Assembly: GCF_932526225.1 (NCBI RefSeq)
Contig: NC_064041.1
Coordinates: 7,771,042-7,835,041, forward strand
Direction: 5' to 3'
DNA length: 64,000 nt
Origin: Nematostella vectensis
Lineage: Eukaryota; Cnidaria; Anthozoa; Actiniaria; Edwardsiidae
Position numbers and translations under genes: made by a program. Each line of letters starts with the position of its first letter. Position 1 is the stretch's first letter. Under the pieces are notes generated by a model. That model saw only the letters and a program-made list of their open reading frames with translations, did no database searches and was not told the DNA's origin. Below, one piece after another: positions 12,801-39,500 of this stretch.

Positions 12801-15800
12801 CTTCTGGGCGTTTAAAGACCCCCTGATTCTCCAGTTCATCAAATTTATCTTGTAACTCGAGAAGTTTTTCACGTGCATATTGGGGAAGGCGCCCTTTCCG
12901 TTGGGGGGGTTCAACAGGCCCCATGTTGACTCTGGCTTCGAAGGGGCCTACGTGGCCGTTGTAGCCTTCGATATTAGCGTCAAACACCTGGTCGTATTCA
13001 TGGTGGAGGGCTTTGAACTTGGCTTTGATATCTGATGGTAGCAAACTGTCAGGATCTAGAGAAACGTTTGCTGAATGAAGGGTGTCTGTAGAAGGGAACG
13101 CACGGGCTGGGCTGGTCGTTGTGACGTTCGATGGTTCGAAAAGTTGGCGGACTTGACAGAAGTGCTCGTTACGTTTGAGTGAGCGTGGCTCCGATGTAAG
13201 GTTGGGAATACGTATTCTTCCGGCTATGCTGGTAACGATGCCAGGGGGAGGCCAGACAGCAGATGGTTTTACTCTACGAGCGCTCGGCGCGTCGGTACGA
13301 GGTTCAAGTGCATACTCGGCATCAGTGGGTGTGTCGTCCGGTAGTGTGATTTCAAGAAACTCGCCTGGCCAGACTGTTGCGTTGCGTGGTGGTGCACGGA
13401 GGACGGTTACAAGGCGTGCCGTGGTCGAGGTGAGGGTGGAGTGGTGGGCTCCATAAGTGTAGATGGTGTTGTCTCCAAGGATAATCTGCCCTTTTGCAGG
13501 TCGGACCGCAATGTCATTTTTCTCCATAAAGGGCGTGCCGGCTAACACTTCTACGTCTAGGTTTTTTCACAACGAGACCTTCAAATGAGAAAGACTTATC
13601 TGCCCGGGTGAAAGAAAGGCGCGTTTCACCAACAACACGTAACTGGGATGAGCCGTCGGCCTGGCTTACGGACTGAGAGCTGGTTGTAATATTGCAACCG
13701 AGGCGTGTCGCGGTGGAGAGTCTTATCATGTTGCCTGTGGCACCGCTGTCGACGGTCATTCGTACGGTATGGTGATTGTAGAAGACGTCTAGATATGGTG
13801 ACTGGCGGGTCTGTATTCTGAGGACGACCGCGTCATGGGCAGTGTGTGCAGGGGGGTCGATGGACTCAGTCGAGGGCATTTGGGCGTGTGTCTCTAACTC
13901 AGAGTCATTGTCGTCGAAGATGTCAGCGATTTGTCTTGCTTTAATCATATAGCGCCGATCGCTATCTGGGAGAAATTTGCATTCGCTTAGGAAGTGATGA
14001 GTATCCGACCGATTAGCCTGACTGCAGAGTGGGCATACCTTCGAGGAGCGGGGCTTTCTTGATGTGGTCTTGCTATTTGGTGCCAGTTTCCACTGATTGT
14101 TGTGGCTTGTGGCAGGTTTCCACTGATAAGTGTTGCTGACGGCTGAGCGAAGGATCTTTGCCTCATCGGACGTGCGAATTTCCTCTAGCAGGGAGCTCAA
14201 TGCCTGAGAGATTTCTGGTTTGATCGATGCGAGAGTCCTAGAACGTAGCTCTGTCCCGTACCGTTGCTTAACAAGGCGAGGTAGTGATGGGTGAATAAGC
14301 CTCAGCCAAGTCAACACTATGAGGTTTTCTAGTGTTGGGGAAAGTTCCTCTTCTTCTGTTACTTGTTCGCCATGGTGAGTTAGGTTATTGGGTTTGAGGA
14401 GGGAATCCTCGGCGAAAGCCATAAGTCTTTGAAACAGGTCTTCCGGGCGCTCGTCGGGCTCTAGATGGATGTCGACGAAATCTATGAAGTGTGCACCAGT
14501 TACTTGAAATCCAAAATGTTGTCGGATCGCCTGCCAGATAAACTGTAGAGATGTAGAGTTCTTAACTAAAGTGTTTCTCGAAATAATAGGACAGTAGTTT
14601 GCGATTTGTCCTAGCATAAGTTCTAAAAAGTTCACCTTCTGTTGGGCAGTGAGGCGTTTTGATTGCTGAACGGTTTCATCATCATCGGTATAGCCACGGA
14701 GAGGTTCGGTCTTTGTTTTCTTTTTCCATGTAGCTCCATCGGCAAGATAAGTTGAGAAATTTGTATCGAGAGACAGCGTATACATCAGGTTTTGCTTCCA
14801 GTTTTCAAAACTGGTGATAGTTTCGGTTTTAGATAGGCTCCATTGTTTTGGTGCTCTGTGAGTAGCAGCCATTTCTTCGGTAAATAAGTTGTGCTGTCAC
14901 AGCGGCGTTTGCTGTTCTATTCTGTGATTTTTTTTGCGAAAGAGACGAAGGGACGAAATCCAGCTGCCACCACGCCAGTTGAATAAGACCACAAACTAGG
15001 ACACAACTTGGAAACGCTTTAATCAACAGAGAACCAAAGCCAGTATCGTAACACAGCAAAAACAAGATGGCGGAGAGAAGGCAGGATTTGGTGAACGTAA
15101 CATAACTAAGTACCGCTGACCGGTACTGGCGTTGTGAAAGTATGGCTACAGGTATGACTGAGGCAATATGGACAAGAGTGAAGAATTTTGCACAACAATA
15201 TGATAAAAAATATTCAAATCTTAATATTTAATCTTAATCTTAAATCTTGATTAAAATCTTCTGAATCACATGAGGCAAATAAGGTAATCCTAATACTAGA
15301 CATAGCCCAATATTATAATAATAGCAGAGACAAATTTCAATACCTGTTTTTCACAGTTGCCAATGATGATGATTTCTTGTAGCGACAAAATTGATCCACT
15401 TGGAGGGCCAGTGTGCATGCTGGGAATATCCTAATGGAACAATTTCAGGGAAGAAATCATCCAAGCAGCATTGGTCACAGCCTTTCTTGGCGAACAGACA
15501 CAGCAAATGCACTCAAAATAAATCAATGTCTTGCCCACCCCATGCAAGGCTGTTGCCCTTGACCCTGTTTGTTCAATAGAAATCAGGGCTGGGGGTTGTT
15601 TTGGGTGGTAAGTTAACAAATATTCTTTTTTGGGAGGGGAGGGGGGTGGGGAGTTATGAAATTTTAGATGTGCTGAAACACCCCTCCCATCTTGTTTTGT
15701 GGCTGAGATCCCTGCTGGGGTCAGAACTGCCAGCTTAATTAGTCATTGGTTGATTGATTGCTGTCAATCACCCACCTATCTACTCACCAATGGCTTCGTT

Positions 15801-18071
15801 CTATGCGATAACATGACTGGTAGAACATCAGGCGTCATTACAGAGACAAGGTTATCAGCCTGGAATGGAATTTTATTCCCACAATAGCAATATATTTTAA
15901 GCTACTTCCTCTTTATAAGGAAATGGACAACAGGTATGTTCCGAGGGGCTATGCATACTGGTGGGGAGATGCAGATGGGCTACAAATTGAGGCAGCGATG
16001 TATGAGGGGAGGGTAAGAGGCTTATAGTAAAGAAGGGAACTAGATGTATGGATAAGGATGGGTGTGTAGCCCCTCAGCTGCCATAGAGCAGTGTTGTAGA
16101 AGATGGCCAGATTTATAATCATTTTACCAACAACCAAAGTATGTATCCCTCCCAATTATGGGAAGCAGTATAAAATTTTTGTTCAGGGGCAGATCTAGGG
16201 GTGGGCCAAGCAGGCCACAGTTCATCCTTTTTTCAGATATTTAGCATCCCCCACTCTTTTTTGGATCTGCCCCTGTTGTGTGCAAAACAACCAAATGAAT
16301 TGTTATTACCTGTACAAATGCAGTAACTTCACTTATCACAAGTCTCCACTCCTCATCATCATCTGCATCATACACTGTAACATACTCCTCCATGTAATGG
16401 GTGAATTCCTAACACACACAAAAAAAACCTCACTCTAATATGACATCCCATAAATGCCCGCTTGCTTGTGTGTTGTTTGTGTGTGCAAGCATTTGCTTAT
16501 TTCAGTTTACGCCAAAACAGAACTTCAATATGATACTAGACTTGCTTGCCCATGGGTCTTTCTAAAAAGAAAATGTTCTGCATTTACCTGGACAAGTTCC
16601 TTAACCAGATCCATCTTGTTAAGGAGAAGGCAGACAACAGTGTAGCGTGCATAATAGCGAAGCTTTTTAACCATCAGATCAGGCCTAGTAGAGATACACC
16701 AGGTAGGTAATAATAATAAAATAAATTAAAAATAATAAGTGATAAATAAATAAAAAAGTAAAAAACAAAAGCAACTTAAACAAATTAAAATGTGGTTAAA
16801 TAAATATGAATGAGAGAAAAGCACAAGCTTATATTTTAATCACAACAAACAATAGCAAAATAATAATAATAATAATAGAAAAAGGAAAACAATATAATAG
16901 TAATAAAACATTTAGTTTACTTTTCTTCTTTGCTGGCTTGACTGTAGTATGCGCGTGAACGGATGGCAGAGTAAAATGCGAATGACTCTTGAAGGTGATT
17001 TGTCTCACTTGTGCGAAGACTGATGGAAAAAAGAGTTAAGAATTACTATGTTGGTGAGGGATAGGGGGTAGGGGCTCACACTTATGGACAAATGATGTAT
17101 CACACTTCTACCATCATGATCACCATTTCATATTTAAATATTTCAAATAGCATTACTATGTCATGTAATTGGTTAAAAATAAATATTCAAGATTATAAAT
17201 CAAGTAACTTATTATCAAATAATGGTCATACAAAACATAACAAAGAACTCTGGGAAACCTACTAATAGTGATAGTAAAGTTGTCCAATTTTTGAGGCAAT
17301 CTCCCCAATTTGCCATCTCTTCAAATGATAATGCTCGTCTAGTATAGTTCTGTGGCAAAATAAATCCGTATTTAGTTTTTTGTCACCTCTTTTTTGTGTA
17401 CTATATTCAATTGAATACTTAAAGCATTTGATCACCTGTTTTGTTGCTGAAATTTCCATAGCTGAAAACCCAATGAAAAATTAGGCCACAAATCAAACAC
17501 AGCGTCTTGAGACCCTTTAAAAAATAAAATCAATAAAAACATATGCATACTTACCCTTGTATAAACGTCAAAAGTTTTTCCAAAGTGAGTTTGCCAGTGT
17601 TTTCCGCCAAACTGGGGAAGGTCTCTGTAATATTTTAAGTATATTTAAGAATATTTTAATAATAAATTATTACTTTAAAATCACTGGAGACATCGAAAGA
17701 AAGAAGTTAACTTAATTTATTTATTTAAAAACTAAAAAAACTTTTAAAAGTTAAAAGGTATGCTTTAAGAGTAAGTTGAATTCCATGTTTTTTGTACAGG
17801 GGTAAGGAATGAAATAGTGTACGAATATATCGACACTAATAATAAGGTTTGGGTCGAACACCTGGATGTCCCAAACTGAAATAAACACCAGGTAAACAAA
17901 CCAAAAAGAGCAGTAGAAAGGAATGGTAGATCTAATTAATCAATTTAAACAATGCGTTCACCTTAAAGAATTAAAGAGAAGTCTTGATTTTTCCAGCAAA
18001 TGACAAAATTCGCTCACAATCTTTTTTGGTTCGATGCGTGTTTCTACTTCGCCGTTTACATCGGCCGCCAT
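3805..18071 (-). CDS. SCAI: Protein SCAI (suppressor of cancer cell invasion)
   Basis: Hand-assembled from 17 exons, 555 aa. In gene order: 17962-18071, 17555-17624, 17436-17461, 17263-17349, 16921-17019, 16588-16684, 16310-16408, 15344-15430, 9440-9562, 8850-8957, 7730-7808, 7537-7636, 6859-6940, 6482-6554, 5205-5381, 4707-4807, 3805-3954. All phases close. Diagnostic stretches are [20 protein letters not shown] (exon 4), [20 protein letters not shown] (exon 6), [20 protein letters not shown] (exon 9) and [12 protein letters not shown] (exon 14), nearly identical to vertebrate SCAI (about 606 aa). Known family roles are nuclear repression of MRTF/SRF transcription downstream of RhoA-Dia, and double-strand-break repair with 53BP1. 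The start is [10 protein letters not shown] in the context AAAATGGCGG. Exon 3 is only 26 nt. Intron 8 carries an LTR retrotransposon, intron 10 a 33-bp array ending at the acceptor, intron 14 a 61-bp array, and the donor of exon 15 is tandemly repeated. Confidence 0.96.
4029..4185. mobile_element. Short inverted-repeat element, copy 1 (intron 16 of SCAI)
   Basis: The ends read GCGGCGTAGTCAGGATTTTT and, on the other strand, CAGGGACGTAGCCAGGGGGG. A second copy lies at 50601-50755 and shares TTTTTAACAGGAGGGGGCCC and AATAATGACTCATACATTTA-like interior sequence. It is too short to encode a transposase and is likely a MITE. Confidence 0.7.
4390..4644. mobile_element. MITE with TTAA-flanked 15-19 bp TIRs, copy 1
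   Basis: TTAAAGCCGCATTGTCACC at the left end is an exact reverse complement of GGTGACAATGCGGCTTTAA at the right. The TTAA at each border could be the target duplication, as in piggyBac-like or Kolobok-type elements. A diverged second copy lies inverted at 22849-23065. It sits in SCAI intron 16. Confidence 0.8.
5072..5233 (-). repeat. 50-bp tandem repeat containing SCAI exon 15 splice donor
   Basis: Three full 50-bp units plus the exon-borne partial unit. Each unit carries, in the gene's sense, GGTCACGTGCTGTCG followed by GTGAGTGGCC, i.e. the last bases of exon 15 plus its 5' splice site. Donor copies sit at exon ends 5205, 5155 and 5105. Only 5205 gives the phase (1) required by exon 16. Because 50 is not divisible by 3, the others shift the frame. 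Confidence 0.9.
5660..6395. repeat. 61-bp minisatellite, about 12 copies (SCAI intron 14)
   Basis: The unit begins ACCAGGGTTGATAATTAAAA and contains CACACTATTTGTTAGCGTGG and TGTAAGCTTGGATTT. Copies are highly homogeneous, with occasional substitutions (for example GCG to GAG after TTA). The array ends about 90 bp before exon 14 and does not include a splice site. Confidence 0.95.
7060..7517. mobile_element. MITE-like element in SCAI intron 12
   Basis: The left end CCCTGTCCACATGGATACGG and the reverse complement of the right end, CCCTGTCTACACGAATGCGG, match imperfectly and continue into GCAACTTTATCGTT and GCAACTTTTTCGTT. The interior has repeated ATTACG-rich sequence and no transposase. It fills most of the intron between exons 12 and 13. 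Confidence 0.7.
7809..8515. repeat. 33-bp minisatellite, about 21 copies, abutting SCAI exon 11 acceptor
   Basis: The plus-strand unit is CGTTATTCCTGGAAATACCA then AACACAATAAGCT. Since 33 is a multiple of three and the unit lacks stops, several frames stay open for more than 200 codons on both strands. These are not genes. The last unit merges into the 3' splice site of SCAI exon 11 (sense CATTCTAG then GAATTG). Confidence 0.95.
9667..9826 (-). repeat. 3' LTR of the retrotransposon
   Basis: This 160-bp repeat is identical by eye to 14973-15132. On the plus strand it starts CGCCAGTTGAATAAGACC and ends CCGGTACTGGCGT, so the ends form a small CGCCAGT / ACTGGCG inverted repeat instead of TG..CA. 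It contains AAGATGGCGG on the plus strand. Confidence 0.9.
9829..9848 (-). other. Polypurine tract next to 3' LTR
   Basis: The sense strand reads AAGAGAGAAAGAAAGGAAGT a couple of bases upstream of the 3' LTR, as expected for the plus-strand primer of an LTR element. Confidence 0.7.
9977..10563 (-). pseudogene. Integrase C-terminal region in a shifted frame
   Basis: Downstream of the stop that closes the long pol frame at 10549, another frame on the same strand continues for about 190 codons. It begins around [10 protein letters not shown], contains [20 protein letters not shown] and [20 protein letters not shown], and ends in a TAG at 9977-9979. The block before the acidic, proline-rich tail looks like the C-terminal domain of a retroelement integrase. 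Pol therefore appears to have a frameshift near 10550-10600 that separates this tail from the catalytic core. A sequencing error is an alternative explanation. Confidence 0.7.
10549..13548 (-). CDS. pol: Retrotransposon pol: protease end, RT, RNase H, integrase
   Basis: A 999-codon frame from the first ATG. Near the start, VLAGTPFM-like protease end sequence lies at the junction with the upstream frame. RT occupies roughly residues 250-450, with [32 protein letters not shown] and the catalytic LADDLY. RNase H follows, with TDGA, a conserved Glu in CEVEAL, DSKP and SDFASRN. The integrase zinc-finger-like [11 protein letters not shown]...CHHC motif and a catalytic core with RTDPAPGFQ and [12 protein letters not shown] come next. 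The proteins would copy and insert the element. The frame overlaps the upstream gag-protease frame by 35 nt in a +1 register and stops before the integrase tail, so full function is doubtful. Confidence 0.9.
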   Translation of the reverse strand: MLAGTPFMEKNDIAVRPAKGQIILGDNTIYTYGAHHSTLTSTTARLVTVLRAPPRNATVWPGEFLEITLPDDTPTDAEYALEPRTDAPSARRVKPSAVWPPPGIVTSIAGRIRIPNLTSEPRSLKRNEHFCQVRQLFEPSNVTTTSPARAFPSTDTLHSANVSLDPDSLLPSDIKAKFKALHHEYDQVFDANIEGYNGHVGPFEARVNMGPVEPPQRKGRLPQYAREKLLELQDKFDELENQGVFKRPEDVGISVEYLNPSFLVRKPNGGSRLVTAFADVGRYSKPQPSLMPNVDSTLRQIAQWNHLIATDLTSAFYQIPLSRDSLKYCGVATPFRGVRVYTRCAMGMPGSETALEELMCRVLGDLLAEGVVVKLADDLYCGGNTPHELFSNWKRTLQALHECNLRLSASKTIINPKTTTILGWIWSAGTLKASPHRVATLAQCPTPTTVGRMRSFIGAYKVLSRVVPQCSTFLSPLDEIVAGRESRDTIEWTDNLHTAFYNAQKALSSTRVITLPRPEDFLWIVTDGALRDPGIGATLYITRNGNLHLAGFYSAKLKGSQSSWLPCEVEALSIASATRHFSPYLIQSHHRAAILTDSKPCVQAYEKLCRGEFSASPRISTFLSAVSQYQATVRHVSGSSILPSDFASRNAPPCEDEACQICSFVKQLGDSVVRRSSIQDVIDGNERLPFTSRSAWLAIQSECPDLRRTHSHLKQGTRPSKKVTNIKDVKRYLGVATIAKDGLLVVKRETPLSPSRECIIVPRRVLDGVLTALHIQLCHPSSHQLKMATKRYLFALDLEKAIVRVSQACHHCASLRTSSKARIEQSSCDPPDAIGVSFAADVIRRSRQFILIVRECVTSYTTSLLLTNEQHSTLRDALIRLCVQMRPLDGPVAIIRTDPAPGFQALKEDKLLQHHRLVLEIGRAKNVNKNPVAEKAVQELEREILQLDPLGGPVSEVALAVATANLNARIRLRGLSAREMWTQRDQFSNSNSPSKTKPS
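13514..14872 (-). CDS. gag: Retrotransposon gag plus start of protease
   Basis: A 452-codon frame starting [10 protein letters not shown]. The N-terminal 260 residues are gag-like (helical, [34 protein letters not shown]). A CPLCSQ...[10 protein letters not shown] zinc-knuckle-like motif follows, then an aspartic protease start with [12 protein letters not shown]. The frame ends shortly after an A-run at about 13563-13568 that lies inside the protease, and the rest of the protease reads in the pol frame. Known gypsy elements often use programmed shifting between gag and pol, but a break within the protease points equally to an indel in the A-run. Confidence 0.85.
   Translation of the reverse strand: MAATHRAPKQWSLSKTETITSFENWKQNLMYTLSLDTNFSTYLADGATWKKKTKTEPLRGYTDDDETVQQSKRLTAQQKVNFLELMLGQIANYCPIISRNTLVKNSTSLQFIWQAIRQHFGFQVTGAHFIDFVDIHLEPDERPEDLFQRLMAFAEDSLLKPNNLTHHGEQVTEEEELSPTLENLIVLTWLRLIHPSLPRLVKQRYGTELRSRTLASIKPEISQALSSLLEEIRTSDEAKILRSAVSNTYQWKPATSHNNQWKLAPNSKTTSRKPRSSKVCPLCSQANRSDTHHFLSECKFLPDSDRRYMIKARQIADIFDDNDSELETHAQMPSTESIDPPAHTAHDAVVLRIQTRQSPYLDVFYNHHTVRMTVDSGATGNMIRLSTATRLGCNITTSSQSVSQADGSSQLRVVGETRLSFTRADKSFSFEGLVVKKPRRRSVSRHALYGEK
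14960..14972 (-). other. tRNA primer-binding site
   Basis: Directly after the 5' LTR the sense strand reads TGGTGGCAGCTGG, complementary to a tRNA 3' end with CCA. This fixes the LTR edge at 14973 and the element's orientation. I cannot name the tRNA without a search. Confidence 0.75.
14973..15132 (-). repeat. 5' LTR of the retrotransposon
   Basis: The partner of 9667-9826, without a visible mismatch over 160 bp. As the upstream LTR in the element's sense it should hold the promoter. No TATA box is obvious. Confidence 0.9.
16184..16275. mobile_element. 92-bp MITE in SCAI intron 7
   Basis: Short element bounded by CAGGGGCAGATCTAGGGGT and TTTGGATCTGCCCCTG, inverted repeats of about 15 bp, with TTG next to each end. 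A related, longer element with GGATCTAGGGG ends is at 60003-60155. Confidence 0.75.
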
Positions 18072-18849
18072 TTTGTAATACCGCTGGTCCCGTTATCGCG
18101 GGGTCCGAAGAATGGGATGGGGAAAGGGGTATTTTTCTTCTAATTTTTTTTTTGTTTTATAGTTTTTTTTAGCTTACACAGAACGCATTTTTTTCAGAAT
18201 CTTGCGCACAATTGTACTTTTGCCTTTTTAACAAAAAGTTGTTACGTATAGCGCAATTCATATTTAGAGCTCGAGAAAACGGTATCGAAACGTTAGACAT
18301 TATTATTAAAAGTAGATCGAGTTTAGTTTACAGAGTGATCTATACTATTTGACCCCTGACTTTCAAGACCCCTAGTTAGCCTCACCTTTTTTGTTTTCAT
18401 TCAATAATAAAAGACAAATGATGTGATGAAATCTGGAATAGCCATGAACAATGGTTTATACTTTATTCTTCAAATCCAATAGAAATATATGATTGCCTAG
18501 CCGATGTAAAAATATGTTTTTTTCTTTGATGATAAAATGACAGTTGGCAAAGGCTCTATTGTATGAAGTCTTATTTTTCGCGCCGTATTACACAGCCTAG
18601 CAACAGTATTTTTACAGTATCTCTAATCTACATGATATAGAGTGATTTCAGTTAATCCGTGGGGAACAGTTACTGGCATACTACACGTTTACATATAGTA
18701 ATACTAGTAAAATATTTTTTATTTTATATTTTTTATTTTCTCTATTGTTTTGTTTTGCTTTGTGTATGAAACACTGTATGTGTATAATGATAGCAAGAAA
18801 CGCATCACTTCTATCTTTTATTGGTAAAATATTATATCCATTGCACCAT
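18072..18849. other. Intergenic: SCAI promoter side and ANAPC5 3' region
   Basis: About 780 bp separate the SCAI start from the ANAPC5 stop, both genes on the minus strand. The part next to SCAI probably holds its promoter; the 5' side of the SCAI ATG reads GGTATTACAAAATGGCGGCC. The rest is presumably the ANAPC5 3' UTR. I see no additional gene or repeat. Confidence 0.45.
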
Positions 18850-36047
<17,198 letters not shown>

Positions 36048-36564
36048 GACCTCAAAGACTAGAGATCTAGGAGACTTTTCTCTGGTTCTTCAATATAAGT
36101 TTCAAACTCTTTTCGACGTAGCGGTACTTTGTACTACATTTGCAGTTATAAAAGCTTGTAGCACACTTGATAGAAAGGAGGAGAATCTCTGAGGAACTAA
36201 AAAAATTAATGCGAAATCCAAACTTCGTCCTAAATGTTGTGCATCTCAAAATTGTATATTCAAAGATGGCGCCCTTGGAACAGCCTCAATCTAAAAACCA
36301 AAGGTAGCCAATTTTTTAATTAGAATTATTATTTTTCTTTTTATACAGCCATTATACCAAAATGCCTTACTAACTATCCAAATAAACTCTTACAGTATTA
36401 TACGTCTTAACAAAAAATATCCAAGGCGATCATTTTTATTATGAGTGAGGCCTTTTACGAGAAATACATTGTTCTCTTGGAATTGTAGGCTGCCTGTGGT
36501 ATCCGCGATGCTGCCTTGTAAAAGTCGGCGGTTTTCCCCATTTCAGTAACAACATGAATCCAAG
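36048..36564. promoter_or_regulatory. Shared divergent promoter region of ANAPC5 and SMG7
   Basis: 517 bp separate the two start codons, which point away from each other. Two AAGATGGCGCC motifs (about 36263 and 36563) resemble YY1-type sites often found at animal transcription starts. No clear TATA box is positioned for either gene. A 16-codon upstream frame starts at 36554 and overlaps the SMG7 ATG in another frame. Confidence 0.6.
36265..36302 (+). other. Possible alternative first exon of SMG7
   Basis: ATGGCGCCCTTGGAACAGCC runs 38 nt to a GTAGCC donor in phase 2, exactly the length and phase of the preferred first exon (36565-36602). It would give MAPLEQPQSKNQ before exon 2. Sequence around both ATGs is similar, so this may be a duplicated first exon or just a shared promoter motif. 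Confidence 0.35.
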
Positions 36565-39500
36565 ATGGCGCCCATTGGCAGCCAAACCGCTCAAGTTTTA
36601 AGGTAAGTTCTTCACGAAAATAGTTGTAAAATTCGTTTATTGATACATAAGATAAAATAATAGATGTTGACATGTTTAAAACGCATTTTTTGTCTTTTTT
36701 AGACAAGCGGAAACTATTCGTGCAGGCCTTAAAAGTAAGTTGTTTACGCGCTTTGAGATATGAAAATATTAACGAGACACAATATTCACCTGGTTTTATT
36801 AATTGGAAAGCAGCTTGATTTACATATCACTTACGCATCCTTATTTCTCTGGAGAAGAAAAGGTCTTGAACTTTTAAATTTATTTTGTAGATGGATTTTT
36901 CCATAATATCTATTATTTTCTTGTTATTCATGTGTTTTTTTTTTTTTACTTTTTCATAGCGCAAAGGTAAAGTAATAAAAATATCACTCTGCGCTCCGCT
37001 CTTTTTTTTTGTGAATAATTTTTACTTTGCTAGGCCACCATTTTTGAAATGAATACATAAGTGTACCTTAAAACTTATTGGAAATAACCTAATATAACAT
37101 TAACTGTGACTGAAATAATTTTAAAGCACTGGAAAGGGAAATACATGTTACAACTATTACTTTTAAGTACTTGTTAATTTAAAAATTACAATGCGAAACT
37201 AGCCAAAAGAGAAGCATTGAAAGTTTATTTTTATTTTTAAAATTTTATTTACATTCTTTAAATCCTTTTTCATTCTTTAAAGCTTTGTTTGGATATTATT
37301 TAGATTGGATAACAGGCACCACCATGCTCATGGTATTTTACATAATCCACAAGTTATGCCAGAAATTCATAAAAGACCCTTACTTCTTCTTGAATAGTTT
37401 GAACTTGGTTGAGTTACACAGTAAACAAAAGTTAAAACCAAGCCATAAAAATCAGTGCAAATAGTTTGTGACAGACAGGATACACATGACCTATATAACT
37501 TTATCATATATGCTTCCATTTAAATTTACTATTTCTTGCCTCTTGTTTCACAGGTACATCTGAGGATTTCAATGTTGGTAGTGCGGGATGGTCATCAAGG
37601 CAGATGTAAGTAGACATACTTTTTTGACCTACCTTACCATAATGGTGGGTGGTAGCACACAGGCCTGTACGGGGGAGGGGGGGGGAAGGGATGCAGGGGG
37701 TGCCAACGTACCCCCACAATGGCTGAAAGTCCACTTTCGGTTCTCAATAGTGTGACTAATTACTAATGTCATTAATCCAAAAGACAGACTTTTTTGTAGC
37801 CAAATCCCAAACAATAAACGTCGAGATAGTGCAAAGGCACTAAAACAATAAATGTACTAAAAAATCACTTTTGTTTTTTCGGGGGTGGTCAGATTTTTAT
37901 CAGAAAACTCCCTCCCTCCACCCCCCCCCCCCCCTTTAGAAAAATTAGGTCCAATTTTTTTCGAATGTCGCACCCTCCCCGCCCCCAAGAATAATCCTGG
38001 GTACGGGCCTGGCAGAGGATTTGGTTTCAAAACAGAGGGGTTTAAAATCACGGGGGACTACAAATCTCTTTTCCAATAAGAAAAATACTCATCACACTTC
38101 ATTCCCTCTTCACATTGAAAAATACTCACACTTTCTATAGCTTGGTTTGCCTGTGGAACCTTAATATGATGGTACTCACTATTATAATAATCTGCATATA
38201 CTAAGTACTGTTGTTATGGATTTTGCTGTCCCTTGGTTTCATTGCTATGAAGATAATTAAAAGGAGTTTAAATTGTAACGCTAAAGAACACTTTTCTTTG
38301 CCTAATGGCTATGTGCTCAATGTTGGTACCCAATTGTGTTACATGCACGCCGGAACGTGCCATGGCTCGTATCAGTGTGTAATTTGCACGGTTCATCGTG
38401 CCTAAGCCTAATCCTATTACTTTACGTTGTGTCAACGCACGCAGAGTCTTTTATGGACACGGTCAGAACTGTGTTTGCCATGCACGCTGGTAAGTAGATA
38501 TGGCGAATTCGCAGAGCATGTCACTAATACGCATGAGACGTCACTGCACGCACATTTTTTATTCAAGTTTCGAACAACTTGCTAATTTCTTGCCATAACA
38601 CATTGCTATGGAGGAAGATATTGCTAATCATTTCCCTATGAGCGTAGTGAATTGTTTTTTAAACCAGAAACTAAACGGTGTATGATAAAAGAAAAGAAAA
38701 ATATTCAGCAGTTTGTTAATGTACTTCTATTTTTTTAGATGACTTTACAACATCTTTAGCGGGGCTTTCGCCAAATCACGATGTTGATCTTTTTCCGCCC
38801 CACATAAAAAACATCCTCTACTACTGCGTCGATCTTAATGAGAAGGAATGAGATCCGTATGTGCAATACCACTCAAATAAATGTAAAAACCGAGCCCATT
38901 CCTTAATCTCTCAAAGCTATTCGTGTTCGTGTTCTAGCTGTTTCGCGTCGTATGTTCGTGTTACCATTTCTTCAAAAACAAATTATCGAATGAGGATACG
39001 CAACAAGAACTCGAAGTACTAGAGATAGAAATCTCCAAGCTAGCAACGTATATCCATGTAGATGTTCCTTTTTTAATGAGCTTTACTCTGCCGTTATTTT
39101 AATCGTCGATTTGCGACTTCGTCAGGAAGATTAGCTAGTTTCTCCTCTCTTTTGAGCTTGGCCTTTCCCCTAATTTTTCTATTGATTTTCTTGCGATTCT
39201 TGCTGTAATAGTCCTTCTGATATTTGGCCCTTGTCTGTCGCTTCTTTTTTCGCCAAAGAGGAATTCTTTCCGCTCCGGTGACTGAACTATCCGTGTCCAT
39301 AGCTAGAGCGATGCTGTGTTCTTGTGTGTGGGATCACGTTAATAAACTTACCAAAACTCGGCAAGTACACATACCATCTAGTGACATGCTAGCGTGCTAA
39401 CGACTCTGCGTGTTATGCATTCGATTTACAGGGTGCGGCAGCACGGCTAATAGCGTGTTCTTGACACGACACCCTTTGCGTTATCAGATATCTTAGCGCA

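Larger units (their letters stand above)
9667..15132 (-). mobile_element. LTR retrotransposon, PR-RT-RNaseH-INT order (divergent Ty3/gypsy-like)
   Basis: It is bounded by two 160-bp direct repeats (9667-9826 and 14973-15132) in which I see no difference, so the insertion is probably recent. It lies in SCAI intron 8 in the host gene's orientation. The domain order of protease, reverse transcriptase, RNase H, then integrase is the Ty3/gypsy or BEL type, not copia. The polymerase box reads LADDLY rather than the usual YxDD form, so placement within gypsy-like groups is uncertain. The coding region is broken into three frames. A 3-bp CAA (sense) flanks both ends and is the longest target duplication I can see. 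Confidence 0.93.

Noticed and set aside
10025-13456. Many plus-strand frames of 60-100 codons
   Set aside because: Antisense shadows of the retrotransposon genes.
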